A DNA stretch of 64,000 bases, taken from positions 43,235 through 107,234 of the forward strand of contig NZ_JANAIF010000006.1 of NCBI RefSeq assembly GCF_024721015.1, given 5' to 3'. Origin of the DNA: Xenorhabdus bovienii. GTDB lineage: Bacteria > Pseudomonadota > Gammaproteobacteria > Enterobacterales > Enterobacteriaceae. Made by a program: the position numbers and the translations under genes. This document shows positions 49,856 to 58,599 of the stretch, one piece after another. Below the pieces are notes generated by a model. The model searched no databases, was not told where the DNA came from, and saw only the letters and a program-made list of their open reading frames with translations. Each line of letters opens with the position of its first letter. Within the stretch, counting starts at the first letter, position 1.

Positions 49856-50428
49856 ATGCATTCTAATCAGTTGGCGAATCCAGGCCCGTTGGGTTTGATG
49901 GGCTTTGGCATGACAACAATTTTGTTGAATTTGCACAATGCAGGTTTTTTCCCATTGGCATCTGCCATTTTGAGCATGGGAATTTTTTATGGTGGTTTGG
50001 CTCAGGTGCTGGCTGGCATTATTGAGTACAAGAAAGGGAATACCTTTGCCGCAACCGCATTTACCTCTTACGGTATGTTCTGGCTGAGTCTGATCGGTTT
50101 GTTGTTCCTGCCAGCAATGGGTCTGGCAGGCGCCACCAGCCATGAATTCCTCGGTGTTTACCTCGCTTTATGGGGTATTTTCACTCTGTTCATGTTCTTT
50201 GGGACTTTGAAAGCTAACCGGGTTCTGCAATTTGTGTTTGGCAGCCTGACGCTGCTGTTCGCACTGCTGGCAATAGGCAACATCACAGGCAATGCCAGCC
50301 TCCTGACCTTCGCAGGTTATGAAGGTATTGTCTGCGGGGCAAGTGCTTTCTATCTGGCTATGGCTGAGGTTCTGAATGAACAATATGGCCGTACTGTTCT
50401 GCCGATTGGCGAAGTAAAGCACGCCTGA
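49856..50428 (+). CDS. satP: SatP, acetate/succinate-proton symporter
   Basis: A 190-residue member of the GPR1/FUN34/YaaH family with six transmembrane segments. The signature [23 protein letters not shown] is at ~7-29, along with [32 protein letters not shown]. It takes up acetate and succinate. It is divergent from dnaK, near which it also lies in E. coli (yaaH). AGAGGAAAT is the ribosome site. Confidence 0.93.
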   Translation: MHSNQLANPGPLGLMGFGMTTILLNLHNAGFFPLASAILSMGIFYGGLAQVLAGIIEYKKGNTFAATAFTSYGMFWLSLIGLLFLPAMGLAGATSHEFLGVYLALWGIFTLFMFFGTLKANRVLQFVFGSLTLLFALLAIGNITGNASLLTFAGYEGIVCGASAFYLAMAEVLNEQYGRTVLPIGEVKHA

Positions 50429-50464
50429 CAGTACCAGGCAAGCAACGCTAGCAAGACTCTATTC

Positions 50465-50499
50465 AACAGGATGAGCCATCACGCTCATCCTGTTTTTTT
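50465..50499 (+). terminator. Rho-independent terminator of satP
   Basis: ACAGGATGAGC pairs with GCTCATCCTGT around CATCAC, followed by seven T. It sits between the convergent satP and MHS transporter genes. Confidence 0.9.
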
Positions 50500-50502
50500 G
50501 CG

Positions 50503-51774
50503 TCACTTTTTCCTGACGCGCAAATGTAACCCCAAGAGTATGCCTACAGCAGATAAAACCAGAACATAGTAAGCGGGCGCAAACTGGGTATAGGCCTGTA
50601 ACAGGGTGACGAAAATCGGGGTCAGCCCGCCAAAAATGGCGTAAGACATATTGTATGAGAATGAAATTCCACTGAACCGCACTTCCGGCGGATAGCTCTG
50701 AACCATAACAAAAGGCACGGCTCCAAGCACGCCAACGGAGAACCCCGCCACAGCATAAGCACTGAATAATCTGCCCGGTTCATCACTGATATTATGGTAG
50801 AAAAACCATGAAGCTACAGCGAGCAGAGCGCAGCCTGCCACTAAAACCAGACTGGCGCCCCATTTATCGCATAAATGACCGGCTAATATACAGCCGATTG
50901 CCAGCATGATAATCGCCAGACTGTTGGCTTTCAGGGTGAGTGACTGCTCCAGATGGAAAACAGTCTGCATATAGGTCGGTGCCATCAAAATGACAACAAC
51001 AATGCCCGCAGAGAGCAACCATGTCAGCAACATGGAAACGATGATGGCATGTTTATGGTTCAAGATCACAGATTTCAGTGGCAGCCCTTCTGCCAGTTCC
51101 TTACGTTCCTGCATTTCCTTGAAGACGGGCGTTTCCTGTAACCAGCGACGCAGATACATAGCACACAAGCCAAAAGCCCCACCAATAAAGAATGGCAGAC
51201 GCCATGCCCAATCCAAAACTTCCTGCCTGGTATAGGTGGAGGTAATGATCGTAGCCACCAACGAGCCAAGCAAAATGCCAATGGTCAGCCCGGCAGTCAG
51301 TGTTCCGCAAGCAAAACCGATGCGTTTATGGGGAACATGCTCCGCCACAAATACCCAAGCACCCGGCACTTCTCCGCCGATTGCCGCTCCCTGCATAATA
51401 CGCATCAGTAATAATAAAACAGGGGCAGCAATGCCAATCGTATCATAAGTAGGCAATCCCCCAATGATCAATGTCGGTAAGGCCATCAGCAAGATACTGA
51501 GCGAAAACATTTTCTTACGCCCAATCAAATCACCAAAATGCGCCATGATGATCCCCCCCAAAGGACGGGCGAGATAACCTGCCGCAAAAATGCCAAAGGT
51601 TTGGAGTTGCCGGAGCCACACAGGGATATCCGCAGGAAAAAATAGCTCGCCGAGCACAACGGCAAAAAAGACAAATATAATGAAGTCATAAAACTCTAAG
51701 GCTCCACCCAGAGCAGCCAAAGACAGAGTTTTGTAGTCTTGTTTATTTAACGCACGATTATGATGTTGCGACAT
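50503..51774 (-). CDS. MFS metabolite:H+ symporter (MHS/ProP-like subfamily)
   Basis: A 423-residue transporter with twelve transmembrane segments and the MHS signatures GALEFYDFIIFVFFAVVLG (TM1) and ARPLGGIIMAHFGDLIGRKKMFSLSI (loop 2-3). MRIMQGAAIGGEVPGAWVFVAEH lies in TM4. The subfamily imports organic acids, osmolytes and related compounds. It lies 273 bases downstream of the last dithiolopyrrolone gene on the same strand. The wide gap and the uptake-type family argue against it being the HlmH-like exporter of that cluster. Confidence 0.85.
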   Translation of the reverse strand: MSQHHNRALNKQDYKTLSLAALGGALEFYDFIIFVFFAVVLGELFFPADIPVWLRQLQTFGIFAAGYLARPLGGIIMAHFGDLIGRKKMFSLSILLMALPTLIIGGLPTYDTIGIAAPVLLLLMRIMQGAAIGGEVPGAWVFVAEHVPHKRIGFACGTLTAGLTIGILLGSLVATIITSTYTRQEVLDWAWRLPFFIGGAFGLCAMYLRRWLQETPVFKEMQERKELAEGLPLKSVILNHKHAIIVSMLLTWLLSAGIVVVILMAPTYMQTVFHLEQSLTLKANSLAIIMLAIGCILAGHLCDKWGASLVLVAGCALLAVASWFFYHNISDEPGRLFSAYAVAGFSVGVLGAVPFVMVQSYPPEVRFSGISFSYNMSYAIFGGLTPIFVTLLQAYTQFAPAYYVLVLSAVGILLGLHLRVRKK

Positions 51775-52047
51775 AAGTTACCGATTTATAGTTATAAAAT
51801 AGGGATTCTATGATTTTCACCAATAACCCTACCAGACTTTAAAGCAGATAAAAATAAGACTTATTCGATATTTTAAGATATTTATTCTGAGGTTTGTCAT
51901 TGATTTTATTCTGATAACACATGAATTCATATTTGTTTTAATCCGGAGAGTCATCAGATGGGAAAGAGGAAGAGTACGCAGTCCATATGTTAAATACAGT
52001 TAGAATACCTGAGCACTCCCCATATATATCCCATCGATTTCAGTAAA

Positions 52048-52623
52048 TTATTTAGGCAAATATTGCTTCAGCAGTGAAATCACAGTTTCAATATCCGGCA
52101 GGGAAGGATGCCCAACCATCTTTTGCAATGATGCGTCAAAGTTTTCATGCCAAACAGGTTCAATAACGTGATAGCCATCATCATTCAACTGCCTGATATT
52201 GCGACGTGTTGCATTTTTTTCCCACATGACGCTACCCATTACGGGAAAGAACAGTACCGGAAACGTGGAAGCCAGAATGACCGTCGTCAAACGATTGGGA
52301 GTCGCACCATGAGCAGCACTCGCCATCGTGTTTGCCGTTGCAGGTAGAACTGCCATGAGATCATGATCAGCCACAATGCGAGAAGGCTTATCGGTTGGCC
52401 AATCCTGTGGTTTTTCTCCGCTGATAACCCGATCGGCATAGAGGGCAACGGTTTCCGCTGGCAAAAAGGGGATAGCGCTGCTTGTCATCAATACCGTCAA
52501 TGTACAGTCAATCGCCGCCTTAATAGCCGAAAGATATCTGGGAAGGAGGACAATATCGACTGATCCCGTGGCTCCAATTAAAATCCTCGGTTTTATTTTT
52601 TGATTAGTTTCATCATATTTCAT
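52048..52623 (-). CDS. PPC-decarboxylase-like flavoprotein (HlmF-type), dithiolopyrrolone cluster
   Basis: A 191-residue HFCD-family flavoprotein, related to phosphopantothenoylcysteine decarboxylase and lantibiotic EpiD. The FMN-binding ILIGATGSVDIVLLPRYL is at the N-terminus, with the PATANTMA motif (LPATANTMASAAHG, ~94) and the substrate clamp FPVMGSVMWEKNATRRNI (~127). In holomycin synthesis HlmF is thought to decarboxylate the C-terminal cysteinyl unit oxidatively to an ene-thiol. Last gene of the operon, 53 bases after the phosphoesterase gene. The catalytic His could not be assigned with certainty. Confidence 0.82.
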   Translation of the reverse strand: MKYDETNQKIKPRILIGATGSVDIVLLPRYLSAIKAAIDCTLTVLMTSSAIPFLPAETVALYADRVISGEKPQDWPTDKPSRIVADHDLMAVLPATANTMASAAHGATPNRLTTVILASTFPVLFFPVMGSVMWEKNATRRNIRQLNDDGYHVIEPVWHENFDASLQKMVGHPSLPDIETVISLLKQYLPK

Positions 52624-52676
52624 GGGTAAATTGGCCTTTTTATTATCAGAATGTTTTTGATGATCAGAATATGTTG

Positions 52677-53519
52677 TTAGCGATATTCACTGGCATATTC
52701 CAGCCACTCATCCAGCTCTACCAAGCAGAAATATCTGCCACGCTCCTGCCATTCCCGTGGGTATCCCAAAGAGACTTCCACATGGGCAACACCATGAATA
52801 TATTCGATATTGGGAATGTGCAAATGACCATATACCACCATGTGTACTCCTTTTCTTGATGCCCACTGGCGAGTTTTTTCACTGCCACACCAAATAGAAA
52901 ATTCGGTATTGCGCAAGGATTCGGTCGGTTTTCGGATAATCGGAAAGTGGCTCATGAGCACAATGCCTTCACCATCCTGAATGTGATTCAAGCGTTTTTC
53001 GGTATATTGGATACGTTCCCGACACCATTCGATAATATTTTTATGGGGATAGGTTTTCAGGAAGAACTCATCGGAACTGATGATGCCGCAGCGACGGGCG
53101 CGTTCTATAGCCTGATCTGCCGTATAATCGGTCGCATTTCTGAATGAATAATCGTATAGCGTAAATATGGGGGCAATGGTCACAAATGTACCATCCCCCA
53201 TAGGGTAGCGATGGAATTCATCTTCTGGAGTGAGCACATTGTGCTGTCGGCAGATGTTTACCAGATGCTCATAACGCAGTACACCGGGTAATTTCACAGG
53301 ATCTCTGGGACTGCACCAGAGTTCATGATTTCCCGGCGTCCAGATTACCTGTGCAAACCGTTGGGAAAGCGTACTTATGACCCATGTAAAGTCTGACTCC
53401 TGTTCTGCAATATCACCCACCAACAAGAGCCAATCGTCCGGTGTCGATGGTCTGAATGAATCGACTATCGCCCGATTTGCTGCATGGGATACATGTAAGT
53501 CACTGACAGCCAACAGCAT
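52677..53519 (-). CDS. Calcineurin-like metallophosphoesterase in the dithiolopyrrolone operon
   Basis: A 280-residue protein with the complete metallophosphoesterase motif series: SDLHVSH (~6), GDIAEQ (~36), GNHELW (~62), the SHFPI block (~194) and VYGHLHIPN (~230). These bind two metal ions. It starts 35 bases after the globin gene with GAGG upstream, so it is in the operon. I do not recall an equivalent among the core holomycin genes. It could act on a phosphorylated or CoA/phosphopantetheine-linked intermediate, or be a passenger. Confidence 0.8.
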   Translation of the reverse strand: MLLAVSDLHVSHAANRAIVDSFRPSTPDDWLLLVGDIAEQESDFTWVISTLSQRFAQVIWTPGNHELWCSPRDPVKLPGVLRYEHLVNICRQHNVLTPEDEFHRYPMGDGTFVTIAPIFTLYDYSFRNATDYTADQAIERARRCGIISSDEFFLKTYPHKNIIEWCRERIQYTEKRLNHIQDGEGIVLMSHFPIIRKPTESLRNTEFSIWCGSEKTRQWASRKGVHMVVYGHLHIPNIEYIHGVAHVEVSLGYPREWQERGRYFCLVELDEWLEYASEYR

Positions 53520-53554
53520 GGTCTCACCTCACTATGACTAAGTTCTCGGAAAAA

Positions 53555-54019
53555 TCAGGGCGTTCCCGGAGGTGCTTCCCCCCAGCCCCATTTTGGTACA
53601 GTTTCGCGGCGTGATGGTGCGGCGTCCGGCTGGGAATTGGCCTCTGCCCTGCGTGAACCCCATTCGATATAGGCCGCAAAGGCTGAACGAAACTCAGGAT
53701 CTGACGGAAGACCGATTTCATCGGCAGACTTCATCAGTAATTCTACCCATCTCGTCCGTTGCTCAGGCTGGATGCTTCTGCCCCTGTGCCGACTCAGCAT
53801 GACTTTGAAACCACCGCGCTCATCAGTATAGCGACTTTCTCCACCGAGCACTTCTTCCAGCCACATGCCAACATGACCGGGGTGATCGGCTTTCATATTT
53901 TTAAACAGGGGTTCAAGCAGTTCGTCTTTTTCAACCTTGGCATAGAAGACTTCCATAAGGTGCATGAGTTTCTCTCTGCCCCCCATCCATTCGAATAAGG
54001 TTGGCTTTTCATTTGCCAT
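53555..54019 (-). CDS. Group II truncated haemoglobin-like protein (HlmG-type)
   Basis: A 154-residue protein with the 2-on-2 globin pattern: LFEWMGGREKLMHLMEVFYAKVEKDELLEPLF, a MKADHPGHVGMWLEEVLGG stretch and the haem-pocket region MLSRHRGRSIQPEQRTRWVEL. A Pro/Arg-rich tail follows (~130-154, ending WGWGEAPPGTP). ATG 54019 is chosen over the longer frame because AGAGG is 7 bases upstream. The holomycin cluster needs a globin (HlmG) for core formation; this is the likely counterpart. Confidence 0.82.
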   Translation of the reverse strand: MANEKPTLFEWMGGREKLMHLMEVFYAKVEKDELLEPLFKNMKADHPGHVGMWLEEVLGGESRYTDERGGFKVMLSRHRGRSIQPEQRTRWVELLMKSADEIGLPSDPEFRSAFAAYIEWGSRRAEANSQPDAAPSRRETVPKWGWGEAPPGTP

Positions 54020-54086
54020 AACATACCTCTCATATGAATACATGAATGACGTCGTCATTCTGACTATGACGATTTTTTGGTACTAA

Positions 54087-54956
54087 TTAACCCAACTCCA
54101 GAGAAGCAATGGCTCTTAATTTCTCCAAATGTCCCTTTGGTATGACATTGCCCTTGTACATTCTGAATGTGTAAAACAATTCCCGTAGCCCATACTCTTT
54201 TGCCAGCGGGATAAATTGATTGTTATCGGTTTCAGGTGCATCAAATGTCACAGCTTCACCTGCAGGTACTTGCGCCAGCGCAGCCCTAAAAAGTGTTTCC
54301 AGTACATCGGCGTTATCTGCATGGAAAGGCCCAAGCCGATATCCATCTGTCGATTTGCGTATCCCAATAATGCCAGTGACCCCTGTATCTGAACGGGTAC
54401 AGAAGCCATATCGTCCTTCTCCCCAGAACCAGTCTGCAAGCAATCTCCCACGACAAACACCCGTACATTCAGCATCGTACTTAATGACATCAGCAATATT
54501 CGCCTGGGTTATCGGTAATGCCTCTGCTGGTTGAATAACCGGTTGAATGATGACACCAGACATTCTGAAAGTACGATAGTGAGGAACAAATCCTCTTTTT
54601 TCATACAATGATGAGATATGGCTGTTCCCATCGCAGCTAATTGTGCGGTGTTCTGCGTAGGCAATACTCGATTTCCATATTTTTCCTGCACAGACATGAT
54701 TACGGAATTCAGGGGGAACAATATAATGCCCAGCGTGTGTATAAGTATCTGAATAATTCACCATTGACATGGATGAAATAGGCATCCCATTACGGTAAGT
54801 AATAAAGAAGCCATGAGGATCGACATTAAAGAAGCGTGAAATATCACTCTCGACCATATTCCACTGTTCAGTATTCGCCCAATGAAAGATAGTGGAGCGC
54901 CATTCGCTCGCCGTTACCCTCTTAAATACACACTTGTTGTTGCTCTTCTCACTCAT
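54087..54956 (-). CDS. GNAT acyltransferase (HlmA-type), dithiolopyrrolone cluster
   Basis: A protein of about 289 residues with a GNAT half (SMVNYSDTYTHAGHYIVPPEFRNHVCAG, IYEKRGFVPHYRTFRMSG-like ending) followed by a second GNAT-like half (AECTGVCRGRLLADWFW, TGIIGIRKSTDGYRLGPF). This is the layout of YitH/DUF1248-type proteins. It would acylate the amino group of the dithiolopyrrolone core, as HlmA acetylates holothin. In xenorhabdins the acyl chains are longer, so its pocket should accept fatty acyl-CoA. The start is uncertain: ATG 54956 follows AAGGA, and ATG 55007 would add 17 residues. Confidence 0.75.
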   Translation of the reverse strand: MSEKSNNKCVFKRVTASEWRSTIFHWANTEQWNMVESDISRFFNVDPHGFFITYRNGMPISSMSMVNYSDTYTHAGHYIVPPEFRNHVCAGKIWKSSIAYAEHRTISCDGNSHISSLYEKRGFVPHYRTFRMSGVIIQPVIQPAEALPITQANIADVIKYDAECTGVCRGRLLADWFWGEGRYGFCTRSDTGVTGIIGIRKSTDGYRLGPFHADNADVLETLFRAALAQVPAGEAVTFDAPETDNNQFIPLAKEYGLRELFYTFRMYKGNVIPKGHLEKLRAIASLELG

Positions 54957-55078
54957 ATCCAATATATCCTTCCAACAATATTGCGGTATAAATGCGGAGA
55001 CGAACATCTTTTATCTACCCGTGCATCCGTATATTCATTAACCAAGTGCTTATTATTTGAATGATGACCCATTGATTA

Positions 55079-56215
55079 TTAAAGCCCCATCGATTTACTG
55101 ATCATTTCCTGCAAAACTTCACTAGTTCCACCATAAATAGTTTGAGCGCGGCTATTGAGCCAGTTTTTACCCGCAACAGATTCACGCATATAACCTGCCC
55201 CGCCATGTAATTGCAGGCAGCGATCCGCGACTTTCATCTGGAGTTCCGTTGTCCACCATTTGATGCGGGCAGCATCCACCAAACTGAAAAGACCCTTGCT
55301 AAATTGCTCAACAGCGTTATCAAGATAGACGCGGGCAATTTTTACTTCGGTATCCAACTGTGCGAGGATAAAACGGTTGTATTGAAAGGAGCCAATCGGC
55401 TGGTCAAACGCTTTTCTTTCTTTCACGTAAGCCAGCGTACTCTGTAAAATATGTTCTGCGCTGGCAACCGCCACCGCTGAGATACTGAGCCGTTCCCGTG
55501 GCATTGCCGACATGAAGTAATAGTTACCGAGGTTTTCACGGCCAATCAGATTGGTAACAGGAACTTTGCAATCATGGAAAAACAGTTCAGCCGTGTCGCT
55601 GCCATTCCAGCCAATTTTCTTCATTGGCTCTCCTCTGGAGAACCCGGCCATATCCCGCTCTATCACCAACAGGCTGATCCCCTGACCTTGCTGACCCTGC
55701 TCTGTTTTTACCGCCACAACGATCAGATCAGCATTGATGCCATTGGTGATATAGGTTTTGCCGCCATTGACCAGATAGTGATCTCCCTGCCGCTTGGCCA
55801 CGGTTTTGATATCTGCCGTATTAGAACCACCGCTGGGTTCAGTCATGGCAATGGCTGCGACTCGCTTCCCAAGGCATAATTCCGGCAGCCACTTTTGTTT
55901 CTGCTCTCCACTGCCAAGGGCAAAAATGTAACTGGCAATAATATCGTTATGGGCGACGATCCCCGGTACGGTAACGCCAGCTCCGATAAGCTCTTCCGTC
56001 AGAATCACGGCAAAACGGTAATCATGTTTTCCCAAACCACCGTATTCGGGGCTGACACTTATGCCCAACAAACCAGACTGACCCAACTTCTCCCAAAAAG
56101 AACGCTCCATCAAACCATTATCTTCCCAGGCCTGATGTTCAGGGACGATCTCACGTTCAAGAAATTCACGACAAGATTTCCGGTAATCGTCGAAATTATC
56201 AATCTCAATACGCAT
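55079..56215 (-). CDS. Acyl-CoA dehydrogenase-like oxidase (HlmB-type)
   Basis: A 378-residue ACAD-fold flavoprotein. Motifs are GISVSPEYGGLG (~50), AIAMTEPSGGSNTADI (~122), the FAD-binding DRCLQLHGGAGYMRES (~325) and the C-terminal QTIYGGTSEVLQEMISKSMGL. It should oxidise a carrier- or CoA-bound intermediate. In holomycin synthesis HlmB is one of the oxidases that take the Cys-Cys unit to the bicyclic core. The start at 56215 has GGAG 6 bases upstream and gives a family-like N-terminus (MRIEIDNFDDYRKS). The gap to the thioesterase is 25 bases. Confidence 0.88.
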   Translation of the reverse strand: MRIEIDNFDDYRKSCREFLEREIVPEHQAWEDNGLMERSFWEKLGQSGLLGISVSPEYGGLGKHDYRFAVILTEELIGAGVTVPGIVAHNDIIASYIFALGSGEQKQKWLPELCLGKRVAAIAMTEPSGGSNTADIKTVAKRQGDHYLVNGGKTYITNGINADLIVVAVKTEQGQQGQGISLLVIERDMAGFSRGEPMKKIGWNGSDTAELFFHDCKVPVTNLIGRENLGNYYFMSAMPRERLSISAVAVASAEHILQSTLAYVKERKAFDQPIGSFQYNRFILAQLDTEVKIARVYLDNAVEQFSKGLFSLVDAARIKWWTTELQMKVADRCLQLHGGAGYMRESVAGKNWLNSRAQTIYGGTSEVLQEMISKSMGL

Positions 56216-56240
56216 ATTCACTCCAAATTCGTTGTCAGCT

Positions 56241-56978
56241 TTATTGTTGCGTTCCACTGTCACTCAACAGTATTTGCTTAATGACATCCCAGTGCCGGTA
56301 GACGGCAAAGTGATCCCCTTCAATACGGATGAGTGAGGTCTTGTGAGAAGTGTGATTTTTCCAAGCCTGCATATCTGCCAAACCGACATGTATGTCCTGG
56401 CTGGCTGAAACCAGCACCAGTGGATAATCCACCTGCATGTTGCCAAGCTGAGGAAATTGGCTACGTATGAGATAATCATTGCGTAATTGCCTGATGATGG
56501 GTTTTATCAGCGCCGGTTCGTTCAAAATCGCCTCAGGCGTTCCCTGATCTTCTCTGGTTTTCTGAATCAATTGTTCATCTGTCCATTCATGCCGCTCATC
56601 ATACGGTTGAAGTTGAGGTGGCACAGAGCAGGACACCACACCAAACTGAGGGGTAAGCCCGTAACGCTCGTGCAGTACCTGACCTACCGCAACACTGAGT
56701 ACACCACCAAAACTGTGACCGAATGTGATCCACTCCGTGATCCCCTGCACCTGCTTCTGCTGAAAATCCGCCCAAATATCTGAGGCCAGCCGATCAATCA
56801 ACGGCCCCAACTCATGGACTTCAGGCTCTTTGGCTAAATACCCCCGACCGGGGATCGCCACGGGCTGCAAGATCGCGGCTTTCGTGGCCGCCAGATCATT
56901 CAGCCAGGGACGATAAATGGCCGTTGTCGCCCCGGCATGTGGAAAAGCGTAAATGACCAGTCTGCAATTAATGTTCAT
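56241..56978 (-). CDS. Type II thioesterase (HlmC-type)
   Basis: A 245-residue alpha/beta hydrolase of the GrsT type: AFPHAGATTAIYRPW at the N-terminus, the nucleophile Ser in FGHSFGGVLS (~89), the Asp region VLVSASQDIHVG and His in EGDHFAVYRHW (~222). It would release or proofread thioester-bound intermediates on the NRPS. Its start lies inside the end of the GMC gene (11-base overlap) behind GGAGGG, which shows translational coupling. Confidence 0.9.
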   Translation of the reverse strand: MNINCRLVIYAFPHAGATTAIYRPWLNDLAATKAAILQPVAIPGRGYLAKEPEVHELGPLIDRLASDIWADFQQKQVQGITEWITFGHSFGGVLSVAVGQVLHERYGLTPQFGVVSCSVPPQLQPYDERHEWTDEQLIQKTREDQGTPEAILNEPALIKPIIRQLRNDYLIRSQFPQLGNMQVDYPLVLVSASQDIHVGLADMQAWKNHTSHKTSLIRIEGDHFAVYRHWDVIKQILLSDSGTQQ

Positions 56979-58599
56979 TTTCCCTCCGCGCTATCAGAAA
57001 GCTGACAATCCGCTCAGCCGTCATGATGGTCGTCAGATTGGTCGGCATCGAAGGAATAGTGGGAAACAGCGATGCATCGGCTACGGTCACGCCAGTGATG
57101 CCATGCACTTGTCCATCCTCTTGAGTAGCGCAGTCAGGATCAGAGTCGGCTCCCATTCTGAGGGTTCCTGAAGCATGCCAGCCCGGATTGACTAGGTTCT
57201 TAATCGCGCTGTTCATGATTTCATCGTTGTAAATCATGGAGTGAGACCAAAACTGGATGCCATCCAGAAACGCATCGACTTCCGGATGCCGCAGGACTTC
57301 CCATATTTTACGAACTCCGCCGACAAGACGGGCGATATCCGCAGGATTGCGGGTCAGTGGCAGGTCAATCTGGGGCAGCACAGTAGGATCGGCGGTGCTG
57401 ATAAAAACACGCCCCAGAGCCTGTGGACGCATCAGCATCACGGAAGCCCCAACCAGCATGGGATAAGCGACACGATCTTTGAATCCCGGTACCGTCTCAC
57501 TGGCAACATTGTTCAATAGCCCGATTTGCACATCAACTTTTGTGTCATAGCCACTGCTGATGCGGGCAGCAATTTGCCGCCACGGCAAGCCCGTTGTACA
57601 CACGCCAGTTTTCGGTAATGACCAGAGCACGACTGATGCGTGGTCAGTCAAATTTCGGCCAACGGCGGGCAATTCCGCAATCACCGGAATGCCCAAAGCA
57701 CTCAGATGTTCGGGATCGCCGACACCTGAACGCTGTAACAGGGTTGCCGAACCAATTGCGCCTGCGCAGAGAACGATGTGTTCTGTGTGATAAACTTGTT
57801 CTTCCCCGGCCTGAATCACTTTTACACCGGACGCCACCGTTCCGTTAAAAATGATCTGGGCTACCAGCACATCCGTCATAACGCGCAGGTTCTTTCTATG
57901 AAGAACAGGTTCAAGGTATGAGCGATAAACATCCACTCTTTCTGCCCCATTGATGACATTGGCAGGTACAGGCCCCACAGCGGGGGCCTCTCCAGCATTA
58001 AGATCATCCGCATAGGGAACACCAGACTGCTCACAAGCACGGGCAAAAGCCATGTCAAGGGGATGGATTTCCTCATGTTGCGGTCTGCGCAAACACATTG
58101 GCCCCAGTGAACCGTGGTTATCATCACCCGTGCGATCGACATCATTCTCCAGATGTTTAAACCACGGCAGAACTTGTTCCCAAGACCAGCGAGGACAGCC
58201 CATTTTCACCCATTGTTCAAAATCGCTGGGAAATCCCCTAAAGGCAATAGCACCATTAACGGCAGAAGAACCACCAAGCACCTTTCCCACACGATAATTG
58301 AACGGTTTTCTTCCCCGGTGTTTGCGCTCTTGTTTTTTTTCATCTTGCAGGTAATGAGAAGGCGAAATGAGATCGGCGAACCGATCTTCACTGCGTACAT
58401 TCGCTTCGTAATCCCAGTTATACCCCTCCAGCACCAGCCTTGACGCATCCCGGAGCGGGCTGGCCGGGTCATTAACATCAGATGCGTGACCTGCTTCAAG
58501 CAACAGCACCGATTTCGTACCGTTCTCAGACAGGCGCGATGCAGCCACACACCCCGCCGAACCACCACCCACCACGATGTAATCGTATATCTTGGTCAT
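56968..58599 (-). CDS. GMC-family flavin oxidoreductase (HlmD-type)
   Basis: A 543-residue glucose-methanol-choline oxidoreductase. It has an N-terminal FAD motif YIVVGGGSAGCVAASRLSE and LLLEAGH, both GMC signatures (GKVLGGSSAVNGAIAFRG ~110; GAIGSATLLQRSGVG ~275), and active-site histidine in GWHASGTLRMG (~480). The end is FPTIPSMPTNLTTIMTAERI. In holomycin synthesis HlmD is one of the flavoenzymes that oxidise the peptidyl thioester. It overlaps the NRPS stop by 4 bases and the thioesterase start by 11. Confidence 0.92.
   Translation of the reverse strand: MTKIYDYIVVGGGSAGCVAASRLSENGTKSVLLLEAGHASDVNDPASPLRDASRLVLEGYNWDYEANVRSEDRFADLISPSHYLQDEKKQERKHRGRKPFNYRVGKVLGGSSAVNGAIAFRGFPSDFEQWVKMGCPRWSWEQVLPWFKHLENDVDRTGDDNHGSLGPMCLRRPQHEEIHPLDMAFARACEQSGVPYADDLNAGEAPAVGPVPANVINGAERVDVYRSYLEPVLHRKNLRVMTDVLVAQIIFNGTVASGVKVIQAGEEQVYHTEHIVLCAGAIGSATLLQRSGVGDPEHLSALGIPVIAELPAVGRNLTDHASVVLWSLPKTGVCTTGLPWRQIAARISSGYDTKVDVQIGLLNNVASETVPGFKDRVAYPMLVGASVMLMRPQALGRVFISTADPTVLPQIDLPLTRNPADIARLVGGVRKIWEVLRHPEVDAFLDGIQFWSHSMIYNDEIMNSAIKNLVNPGWHASGTLRMGADSDPDCATQEDGQVHGITGVTVADASLFPTIPSMPTNLTTIMTAERIVSFLIARRENEH

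Noticed and set aside
50503..51774. MFS gene as the dedicated dithiolopyrrolone exporter
   Set aside because: It belongs to the MHS metabolite-symporter type and is separated from the operon by 273 bases, so it is listed as a neighbour only.
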